This document shows positions 51,081 through 64,000 of a DNA stretch of 64,000 nucleotides, one piece after another (positions within the stretch are counted from its first letter, which is position 1; each line of letters starts with the position of its first letter). The stretch is from Daphnia pulex (taxonomy: Eukaryota > Arthropoda > Branchiopoda > Diplostraca > Daphniidae): contig NC_060025.1 of NCBI RefSeq assembly GCF_021134715.1, positions 558,001 to 622,000 on the forward strand. The letters run 5' to 3'. The notes under the pieces are model-generated. The model saw only the letters and a program-made list of their open reading frames with translations, was not told the origin of the DNA and did no database searches. The position numbers and the translations under genes are program-made.

Positions 51081-52348
51081 TTTACTACATCGACGAATTT
51101 AAGTATTGCCCTGCTCCAAACTACCAAACTTAGGTTCATATGTATTGCAAATTTTCATGACTATATCACCACTGCTCCGACCTACCTAAGTTCTGAAGTA
51201 TTTCTCTGTATTTCTCTGATTTGTGAAAGATTGCTGAAATACAAGATTGATTTTTAAATTACAAGTGCATGTTTCTATTTTCTCCTTAAATACCTTCTCC
51301 TGCTGACAATTGCAAACATGAACTTGAACTTTGTAAACTTAATTGTTCTTGCCAAATACACTGATAAAAATTCAAACTTTACATTTCAATAATATTTAAA
51401 CTCTTCCCTTTTTATAAACTCGAAGATTGAAAGTCGAACAACCAATAATTTTATTTAAAATTCAAAGTCCACAAACCTATTTTTCTGCTAAGTCCAGACT
51501 TTTGTTTTTGAAAAAAAATTTAAAAAAATTCCCCTTACACAAGATTTTAAAAAGTTTATCGCGAAAAAGATTGATACGAATATTTTATTGCATACAAAAT
51601 TTATTTTTATAACATTTTACATACATCATATACATTTTTCCTGTGGCCCCCAGGGGGGGGGGGCCTGTCGCTTTCTCTACCGCGATAATAACATGATGCA
51701 AGTTATATGCAACATGCAAGTTATTATTTGTTTGGCGCAGAAAGCTTGTTTTATCTAGCAGTTCTCGACTGTTTCAAACCTGACATTGATCAGGTTGCCT
51801 CAGTCGTATACTGCATGATTGAATGAAAACTCAAAAGACAACAGATCAAAATTTTAAAGCAGCATCACGAAATATCACTGGCAGAGCAATTTCATATGGC
51901 ATGGATGAAAACACAAACACAAAAATTTTTAAATCAGGAACCCAGTTGCAACAGCTCAGCTACAACAGCACAGCAACTCCTGGATTACACTGCAACTGCA
52001 TGCTGCATACAAAGGCTCAATCTGTCTTCGTCACACCTTTCACCATTTGGCTGCAACAAGGTAACCACCAGCGTTAAAGAAGTGTTTGGTATACCTGTTC
52101 AAGAAAAGAAAATTAGTTTCGAGAAACACAACTGTGTACATATGCATACTCATTATAACAAAAGAAAACAAAGAGTAACAGAAAACTACGCAGACTAACA
52201 GAATAACTTTGATATCTGATTCAAACTTTCTATAGAAGCAGAGCAAATCGGTCTACTCTCTAGTCATGTTAACTAAATCTGTAGTACTTTAGCAAGACAT
52301 TTGATCAAAATAATTACTTGTTTCTGTTGCATGAGATGAGACGTACGC
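51081..52348. other. Left arm, no recognised gene
   Basis: This AT-rich sequence contains the 11-G run at 51653-51663 and several short open frames, none resembling a known family. It is mirrored exactly at 53075-54341 apart from one G. Confidence 0.6.
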
Positions 52349-52528
52349 CTAAGAAGAGGCAGCGAGACACACGAGGCACGCCATTTCGGAAATGTACAGG
52401 CCACTTCCAAGTCTGAGTTGAATGATGTGGCAAATTAGTTTCAACGTGCTACACCTGTAAATTTTCACATCAACATTTTACATTCAATAACAATAGAAAA
52501 TTAACAATAAATACCTTTTAATTTTCAT
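52349..52528 (-). other. Small spliced reading frame beside the palindrome centre, left copy
   Basis: This is the mirror of 52895-53074. It reads outward from the spacer on the minus strand. See the right copy for the description. Confidence 0.3.
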
Positions 52529-52641
52529 CGTGAGGAGCGTGACAGCCGACAACCTACTTCAACTGCGTCTTGGAACAAAATGGCCGCTAAGCATCCCTGA
52601 AGACACTCGCGCAGTCGCGCTACCTGGTGGATATCATTCAT

Positions 52642-52781
52642 CAACTTATTAAGTTAGCAGTTAGTCATGAATCTAAAGGAAATATGTCAATAAATATATT
52701 CCAATATTCATCCAATAAACTAAAGTTAATGGTTACCTACTGCTCGTGTTTAACATTCAGAAAAATACTTATGAATGATGA
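52642..52781. other. Spacer of the palindrome (140 bp)
   Basis: This unique AT-rich sequence separates the two arms. The arms abut it with CCTGGTGGATATCATTCAT on the left and its reverse complement on the right. If the mirrored reading frames on each side are transcribed, the spacer and arm ends would serve as a symmetric divergent promoter. Confidence 0.9.
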
Positions 52782-52894
52782 ATGAATGATATCCACCAGG
52801 TAGCGCGACTGCGCGAGTGTCTTCAGGGATGCTTAGCGGCCATTTTGTTCCAAGACGCAGTTGAAGTAGGTTGTCGGCTGTCACGCTCCTCACG

Positions 52895-53074
52895 ATGAAA
52901 ATTAAAAGGTATTTATTGTTAATTTTCTATTGTTATTGAATGTAAAATGTTGATGTGAAAATTTACAGGTGTAGCACGTTGAAACTAATTTGCCACATCA
53001 TTCAACTCAGACTTGGAAGTGGCCTGTACATTTCCGAAATGGCGTGCCTCGTGTGTCTCGCTGCCTCTTCTTAG
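52895..53074 (+). other. Small spliced reading frame beside the palindrome centre, right copy
   Basis: An ATG at 52895 begins MKIKR. A 60-nt intron with GT-AG ends (52909-52968) joins in phase to a frame ending at TAG 53072-53074, for 39 codons. The leader contains GGCCATTTTG, a YY1/Pho-like element (GCCATTTT), near 52838. No homology is recognised. It may be a noncoding transcript, a pseudogene or chance. Confidence 0.3.
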
Positions 53075-54341
53075 GCGTACGTCTCATCTCATGCAACAGA
53101 AACAAGTAATTATTTTGATCAAATGTCTTGCTAAAGTACTACAGATTTAGTTAACATGACTAGAGAGTAGACCGATTTGCTCTGCTTCTATAGAAAGTTT
53201 GAATCAGATATCAAAGTTATTCTGTTAGTCTGCGTAGTTTTCTGTTACTCTTTGTTTTCTTTTGTTATAATGAGTATGCATATGTACACAGTTGTGTTTC
53301 TCGAAACTAATTTTCTTTTCTTGAACAGGTATACCAAACACTTCTTTAACGCTGGTGGTTACCTTGTTGCAGCCAAATGGTGAAAGGTGTGACGAAGACA
53401 GATTGAGCCTTTGTATGCAGCATGCAGTTGCAGTGTAATCCAGGAGTTGCTGTGCTGTTGTAGCTGAGCTGTTGCAACTGGGTTCCTGATTTAAAAATTT
53501 TTGTGTTTGTGTTTTCATCCATGCCATATGAAATTGCTCTGCCAGTGATATTTCGTGATGCTGCTTTAAAATTTTGATCTGTTGTCTTTTGAGTTTTCAT
53601 TCAATCATGCAGTATACGACTGAGGCAACCTGATCAATGTCAGGTTTGAAACAGTCGAGAACTGCTAGATAAAACAAGCTTTCTGCGCCAAACAAATAAT
53701 AACTTGCATGTTGCATATAACTTGCATCATGTTATTATCGCGGTAGAGAAAGCGACAGGCCCCCCCCCCTGGGGGCCACAGGAAAAATGTATATGATGTA
53801 TGTAAAATGTTATAAAAATAAATTTTGTATGCAATAAAATATTCGTATCAATCTTTTTCGCGATAAACTTTTTAAAATCTTGTGTAAGGGGAATTTTTTT
53901 AAATTTTTTTTCAAAAACAAAAGTCTGGACTTAGCAGAAAAATAGGTTTGTGGACTTTGAATTTTAAATAAAATTATTGGTTGTTCGACTTTCAATCTTC
54001 GAGTTTATAAAAAGGGAAGAGTTTAAATATTATTGAAATGTAAAGTTTGAATTTTTATCAGTGTATTTGGCAAGAACAATTAAGTTTACAAAGTTCAAGT
54101 TCATGTTTGCAATTGTCAGCAGGAGAAGGTATTTAAGGAGAAAATAGAAACATGCACTTGTAATTTAAAAATCAATCTTGTATTTCAGCAATCTTTCACA
54201 AATCAGAGAAATACAGAGAAATACTTCAGAACTTAGGTAGGTCGGAGCAGTGGTGATATAGTCATGAAAATTTGCAATACATATGAACCTAAGTTTGGTA
54301 GTTTGGAGCAGGGCAATACTTAAATTCGTCGATGTAGTAAA
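53075..54341. other. Right arm, no recognised gene
   Basis: This is the mirror of 51081-52348. It contains the 10-C run at 53760-53769 that distinguishes the two arms. Confidence 0.6.
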
Positions 54342-55092
54342 CTAGGCAGCGTACGTAGTTGTGTAATAGGCGGCTTCTTCGGTGTAGTACTTGGGGGCTG
54401 CGGTGTTGAAGCTAGGTGTAGCGTGGGTCGTGGTGTAGTAGACTGGAGCATCAGTGTAGTATTTCTGTTCAACGTAGCACGAAAGAGCGGCCTGTGTGTA
54501 GCCAGTCGGGACTGCGTAATACTTAGCCGCCTCAGTTGTGGTTGGGTAGATCGGGGCAGACAAGTACTTTGCCGCTTCGGTGTAGTATTCGACCGTCTTG
54601 GTGGAGAAATCAGCGGGAGCCTCGGTGTAGCAGCTGGGAACAGAGTAGCATTTAGGAAAATCGGTACAATAAGTAGCTGAGAACAGAGTAATACTTAGAA
54701 GCCTCGGTGTAGTAGGATGTGGCAGCATGCGTAGTCATGTAGTACTCCGTCGCCTAGATGGAGTAGTAACTCAGGGAGAGTAATACTTCAGGGCATCAGT
54801 GTAGTGGCTCGGGGCAGCGTAAGTTGTGCTATAAAACTCCGGTGCTTTGGTGGTGTAGTACTTGAAGACATCGGCGCAGGAACTGGTTGTTGCGTTAGTT
54901 GTGTAGGAAGTCGGCGGCGTTGCGGTTCAGTTTCCGCCATACCAAGGAGACATCGCTACACCAGCAGTCAACCCAGCCATCAACGATACAACACCCAATA
55001 GGAGCACGACGCCATAGTAAACTAAACAAAAATAATTTGAAACATTAGTATTAACAGGCATATTAACAAATAGAAAAAGAATATTTACCCAT
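54342..55092 (-). pseudogene. Tyr/Thr-rich repeat secreted protein, copy 3 (broken)
   Basis: This is the mirror image of 50330-51080, with the same leader and the same TGA right after SPWYGGN. The shared lesion shows that the gene was already dead before the arms became identical. Confidence 0.75.
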
Positions 55093-55180
55093 AATTGCGA
55101 ATCGGTTACACGATGAGAAATGCAGTTGGTGACAGATAGGGCACTGCAGTTCGGGCACTTCTTTTTTCTTACGACTCCTT

Positions 55181-56136
55181 TTACGCACAGTAATACTCCG
55201 GGACGTAGGTGTAGTAGCTCGGGGCAGCGCAGGTTGTAGTGTAGTACTTGAGCGCTTCAGTGTTGTAGTAATGCGGGGCCTCGGTGGAGTAGGCAGGGGC
55301 AGCATGCATAGACGTGTAGAATTCCGACGCCTTAGTGATGTAGTACTTGGGAGCCTCGGTGTAGTAAACTAGGCAGCATACGTTGTTGTAGGCGGCGTCT
55401 TCGGTGTAGTACTTGGAGGCTGTGGTGTAGCGTAGGCCTTGGTGTAGCGTAGGCCGTGGTGTAGTGAACTGGAGCATCGGTGTAGTACTTCTGTTCAACG
55501 TTGTACGAAAGAGCAGCTTCTGTGCAGTGAGTCGGGGCAGCGTAATACTTGGCCGCCTCAGTTGTGGTTGTGTAGATCGGGGCAGAGTAGTACTTTGCCG
55601 CTTCGGTGTAGTAATCAGCGGGAGTCTCGGTGTAGCAGCTGGGAACAGAGTAGTATTTAGGAATATCAGTGCAATAAGTAGATGAGAACAGAGTAATACT
55701 TAGGAGCTTCGGTGTAGTAGGATGGGGCAGCATGCGTAGTCATGCTACGTCGCCTTGGTGGTGTAGTAACTCGGGGCACAGTAAAACTTCATGGCGTCAG
55801 TGTAGTGGCTCGGGGCAGCGTAAGTTGTGCTATAAAACTCCGATGCTTTAGTGGTGTAGTACTTGAAGACCTCAGTGCAGGAACTGGTCGTTGCGTAAGT
55901 TGCTTTTGGGTAGTAAGGCGGTGGCGTTGCGGTTTGGTATCCGCCATACCAAGAAGACATCGGTACACCAGTGGTCGACCCAGCCATTAATGATTCAACA
56001 CACAACAGCAGCACGACGCCACAGTTTACTAGACAGTTATAAATTTAAATATAAATATTACATTATAACAAGCACACATAAACAAAAGAAGGATTGATAT
56101 ACCACACTCTTTGTAAAAGACAGAATATTTACCCAT
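55181..56136 (-). pseudogene. Tyr/Thr-rich repeat secreted protein, copy 4 (broken)
   Basis: This is the mirror image of 49286-50241, with the same stop after TTKAT and the same later frame changes. Confidence 0.75.
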
Positions 56137-56194
56137 AGATGCGAACTGACAGACAGAGCTCTGCAGTTGTTGCCGTGTCGGAGATGCTCCCTCA

Positions 56195-56230
56195 ACTGAT
56201 TTACCTTCGCCTTTTCTCTCTCGTTTTATA
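56195..56230 (-). promoter_or_regulatory. TATA box and initiator of Tyr/Thr-rich gene copy 4
   Basis: This is the mirror of the left-arm promoter at 49192-49227, with TATAAAA and TCAGT at canonical spacing on the minus strand. Confidence 0.7.
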
Positions 56231-56296
56231 CGATTTTTTGATCACCCTCACCTCTTAAGCCTTGCGGCTATTGCAGTTGCTTAAAAATGATGAAAC

Positions 56297-56924
56297 ACAT
56301 CCCGTTCTCACTCAACCTCTACACCACTGCATGACGCGTTTTAAATAATAATCTCCGTGACCTTCGAAAGTGAAGGAAAGGCGGACTGCCCTTTCCTTTT
56401 GCAGGATGATGTTTCTGGGGATGGGTCTACAACAGCCAATATCAAAATGAAAATGGTTATGTAACACATCCCGTTCTCACCCTTCCTCTTTTTGACAAGT
56501 TTTACGTTTTTTTTCTTTTGCAGGTTGTCATTGCTGGGGATGGGTCTACAACAACCAATATCAAAATGAATACCAAATGGTTATGAACACGTGTCGTTCT
56601 CACCCAACCTCTACACCACTGCATGGCACGTTTTACGTAATGATCTCCGTGACCTTCGAGCGTCCAACTGGCCTTTCCTTTTGCAGGGGATGGGTCTACA
56701 AAAACCAATATCAAAATGAATACCAAATGGTTATGAAGCATATAATGAAGCAACATGTCCCTTTCTCACCCAACCTCTACACCACTACATGATACGTTTT
56801 ACGTAATGATCTCCGTGACCTTCGAGCGTTAAGGCCATGCAAAGTGGCCTATCCTTCTCCAGGTTGACGTTGCTGGGGATGGGTCTACAAAAACCAATTT
56901 CAAAATGAATACCAAATGGTTATG
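56297..56924 (-). repeat. Four-unit tandem repeat, right arm
   Basis: This is the mirror of 48498-49125, with the same unit structure. Confidence 0.8.
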
Positions 56925-57214
56925 GCTTAAAACTCACTTTATATCAATTGACATTTGAGTATATATTCACCAATATATCATTCAATGAGTAATATTCAGA
57001 CCTACAAAAAGACAGTTTTAGCTCTGCAGTATGGAAATGATAATGAAAGGGTATAATGACGATGAATGCAGTAAAATTATGTGACCTCTTTAGATTGAAT
57101 CAAATATAAAGTAAAAATATTAGTCACTCACGCAATATTTTTCTCGCCAAAATCAACATCTCATCTAACGAAATATCACACATCGCGAAAAACAGCCAAA
57201 AATCTTAAGGGTAA

Positions 57215-57271
57215 AACTCCGTGCTGTGTTGAGACCAGGGTAGTAGAAGCCGGTTGGGTAGTCGAATGATA
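57215..57271. repeat. Dispersed repeat, right-arm copy
   Basis: This is the mirror of 48151-48207 and is related to 40482-40551. Confidence 0.5.
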
Positions 57272-58064
57272 ATGGCCGACGAAATGATATTCATGTAGGC
57301 CGCATCTTCTCGGTCATTACCTAAATGGCTAAATCGAGAAACAAAATGTAAACGAAATTTAAATTCAGTGGCATGACAATGAAGTTACACAGATAACGCC
57401 AATCAGGTTTCCTGAGCAATCCAGAAGATGGAATGAGTCAAGTTCGATGACAGAACGAATAATCTGTGTTGGACGTGTGGTCATTGACTTATTTTGGAGG
57501 GACAACGACACATTTGATCTTATATATAGGCCATATCTAAATAAGAAACCAAACAATCATTAAAAATTTAAAATTGCTATATGGATGACAACTTCTCTAA
57601 TTCAATGCAAACACAACTTCCATTTATGATAGCATGATCACAATACTGAACCTCTTTTTTTGTTGTTGACAAACAGGGAGATTCAAGGGGAGCAGCCAAC
57701 AGGTCAGCAAACAAGGAATTGTGTTGACTGTATAGTCTATTCTTTTTCTTGAAATGATACCAATTTAATCATGCCAATTTAGAAACCTGTAATTAGGAAA
57801 CTGTAAGTAAAAATTAAAATAAGTCACCTTGTTTGTGTCATCAATGTGCTTGACGTCTATGATCTAAAAGAATCATTAAACAGTATAGGCCTACACTCGA
57901 AATTGTCTCTAGATAGACAAAAGTGCAGATCAATATTTTTGAAACATATTAGACTGCAATGAAGAAGGTTCAGTGTAACAAGTGAACTTACACATGAAAC
58001 CGCCAATCAGTTATTCAAGGTTCTCTAGAAGATGGAATGAGAGATTGGTCTCTGGAGTTGGTGA

Positions 58065-58405
58065 ACTAGCAAGTCCAATAGAAACAGACAATATTTAAGA
58101 TGATTCCTAATTAAAGAAGAGAAGAATTTAGGTTTCAGCAATACTTTAATAAAGCTAGTGTTGGTTGTTACCTGTATCATTTCGATGGCACATTCAGTAG
58201 AGTATTATGAGTTTGAAAAAAATAGTTGACGTTAGGCTACACGACTTTCACGTTTCCTCTGACTGTAAGTTGATGAAAAACATTAAGGTTATCCAACATT
58301 TACATGGAATAGAACACATCACCGACAAGCTACAGATGAAATCACTCGAGTTTACCTATGAATTCATTGGTAATTTTTGAAGAAAAGATTTTTGAAGAGC
58401 TTAAC
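58065..58405. repeat. Diverged outer segment of the inverted duplication, right copy
   Basis: This is an inverted, roughly 90 percent identical copy of 47028-47356. A one-base change after the SVEY codons and a stop soon after break the frame that is open in the left copy. Confidence 0.75.
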
Positions 58406-59849
58406 TTTTGACAACCGCCATAAGCCCATAACTGACACAATAAACACACGCCATCTGTTTGACACGTCTCAAAACTCAGTTTTTGAAGGACTGGTCATAA
58501 CATACTCACAAAACTTGAAAATCACATTATTGTGCACTAAAACCTAGCATTCAATCTTGAGAACTGGACAGAGAAAAAAGCTTACTTGTAAGTTTAATTC
58601 AAATTTTCCAGAAGTATACCGGAAGTAAGCGATAGCGCCTAACCATTGAGCTGCCGACCAAAAAAACCAGATATTCGTGATCTTTTGACCCCATGAAATT
58701 TGGGGTCAATTAGGTGTGATTTAAACGAAATCCGAAATTTTGTCAAAATCGAGAATTTTCCTGAACTATAGTTTAGAGAAATTCTCGATTTTGAAATCAA
58801 CACAGTACGCCAAAATCACGAATATATGATTCTTTTTGGCATCAAATCAATACTTACTGAACTGTTAACTAATTCAGTAAATTCAGTAAACCGGAAGTAA
58901 ACAATATTAAGCAAAATAGGCCTACCACATATCTGGCAAGTGAACTAGGTTTTTTACACTGTTGCTGTCCAAGTTGCTGATAGTACCACTTACCACCCAA
59001 AACTATCTTACAGAAATTGCGAAAAAAGGTTTGGAAATGTGCAAACTGCAAAGTAAACGTATCTGAAACGACAAGATGCAGTACAGACTCACGATTTGGC
59101 CTAAAGCTACTGCCTACTGATTGTAGCGAGAGGGAGGTGGGTAAGGGAAGTCAAATTGTCAATATGATACTTATTAGGAAGGTGGTTGAAGATTCAGTGC
59201 GTAAGTGAATCGCGTTCAACTGGTGAGCGGGACCATTGGCAGTGGTTAAAAATATGTCAATGATGACTCATTCAATTATTGCACAAAACAAACAATAACA
59301 GTCTTGATGTGCATATTGATCTGACTATTGTCTTGAAGAGGCGACCATTATCTAATAATTAGCAACCATTATCTGGTAATTAACAGTTGTATTTTACGTA
59401 ACATGACGACGGAATTTAAAAAAAAAAGACCAAGCTCATCCAAATTACGTCAATACTTTCTATTTGTATATATGTCTCAGTATTTATCTTAAGAGGCTTA
59501 AAGATTAGTAATTAAATCTGTTTGGTAAGAAAACAAATTGTTTTTCCCCTAATCAACAACATCACCTAGAGTAAACATTTACACGGTAGCAGGAGTGGAG
59601 ATACACACCATAGTCTGAAAAATTACCAGTGTTTACACTAGAAATAATAGAGTGCGAGAAAATGACATGTGTGTGTGTGTAGCACAACTATAACATGAGA
59701 GTTTTGAGAGTAAGGATTCTTGACTTTTGGTTAACAATAAGGAAGCTTTCATAGTCGATAATATCGATTCGAGCAACGACGGAATCTAGGCCGACATTCT
59801 AGGGAGCTGGATGTGATTGACGCTGGATCAAGCGGAGTCGTTTCGTTTT
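58406..59849. other. Intergenic region between the palindrome and ATG16
   Basis: The region contains a hairpin-rich element at 58619-58900 and an AT-rich stretch holding a short GT run near 59670. No coding sequence was recognised. It should include the 3' UTR of ATG16. Confidence 0.5.
58619..58900. repeat. Hairpin-rich, MITE-like element
   Basis: The segment is bracketed by direct repeats CCGGAAGTAA (58619-58628 and 58891-58900). Inside are a perfect 8-bp hairpin (TGACCCCA with TGGGGTCA near 58687), a perfect 15-bp hairpin (CAAAATCGAGAATTT at 58744-58758 with its complement at 58779-58793) and an 11-bp pair (ATATTCGTGAT at 58671 with ATCACGAATAT at 58815). A tRNA A-box-like sequence occurs on the minus strand near 58640. 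It resembles a small non-autonomous mobile element. Confidence 0.45.

Positions 59850-64000
<4,151 letters not shown>

Larger units (their letters stand above)
47357..52641. repeat. Left arm of a giant palindrome
   Basis: This arm of 5285 nt is the reverse complement of 52782-58064 (5283 nt). Coordinates pair as x and 105423 minus x near the centre, shifting by one after each of two indels. One indel is a G run of 11 (51653-51663) against 10 (53760-53769); the other is GG against G near 47684. The two indels account exactly for the arm-length difference, and every block I compared was otherwise identical. The first mismatch is at 47356. Contents: tandem repeat, promoter, two broken Tyr/Thr-rich genes and a small spliced reading frame. 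Confidence 0.95.
52782..58064. repeat. Right arm of a giant palindrome
   Basis: This is the reverse complement of 47357-52641 with two single-base differences in G/C runs. Everything in the left arm recurs here on the opposite strand. Beyond 58064 the similarity continues but drops to about 90 percent, which indicates the arm end is a conversion or duplication boundary rather than the end of homology. Confidence 0.95.

Noticed and set aside
53177..53383. 68-codon open frame near the palindrome centre (and its mirror)
   Set aside because: It is rich in Phe, Val and Tyr from AT-rich DNA and has no splice or homology support.

Overview
The window is nuclear DNA from an arthropod, most likely a cladoceran crustacean close to Daphnia. 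The case rests on four observations: animal-type genes with GT-AG introns, many of them only 55-90 nt; a twin-of-eyeless type Pax6 gene; arthropod-style TATA/TCAGT promoters; and a tyrosine/threonine-rich repeat protein family (YYTEAP/YYTTKAP units) that I associate with Daphnia from memory. No bacterial features, CRISPR arrays or operons were seen.

Layout. (1) 366-10026, minus: a complete 16-exon ANKS1-type adaptor (ankyrin repeats, two SAM domains, PTB domain, 1495 aa). (2) 10254-12516, plus: a complete 8-exon TM7SF3 (555 aa), divergent from ANKS1 across a 227-bp shared promoter. (3) 14627-27693, minus: a 9-coding-exon Pax6/twin of eyeless (485 aa) with large introns, a leader exon with an in-frame stop, and about 14 kb of gene-free sequence upstream that probably carries regulatory DNA. 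(4) About 40.2-41.2 kb: degenerate tRNA-derived or SINE-like pieces. (5) 41980-46298, plus: the C-terminal tail (linker, MyTH4, FERM) of myosin XV with no motor, IQ or first MyTH4-FERM exons upstream. (6) 46.5 kb: a trypsin-like C-terminal remnant. (7) 47357-58064: a very large, nearly perfect palindrome with 5.28-kb arms and a 140-bp spacer. Each arm carries two broken Tyr/Thr-rich secreted-protein genes, a TATA/Inr promoter, a four-unit tandem repeat and a small spliced reading frame beside the spacer. (8) 59850-61471, minus: the last four WD40 exons of ATG16/ATG16L1, with 5' exons not visible before the window end.

The conserved genes belong to unrelated pathways: receptor-tyrosine-kinase adaptor, seven-pass membrane protein, eye-determination factor, actin motor tail and autophagy conjugation factor. 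I see no functional cluster. The palindrome is the most striking part. Its inner arms differ, by hand comparison of selected blocks plus arm-length bookkeeping, by only two single-base indels in G runs. The sequence just outside them is also an inverted pair but has diverged by roughly 10 percent. That two-tier pattern suggests an old inverted duplication whose inner arms are kept alike by gene conversion, although an assembly artefact must be excluded.

Exon boundaries were read by eye from splice consensus and from reading-phase continuity. The three complete genes close in frame from start to stop. No alignment or database search was run.
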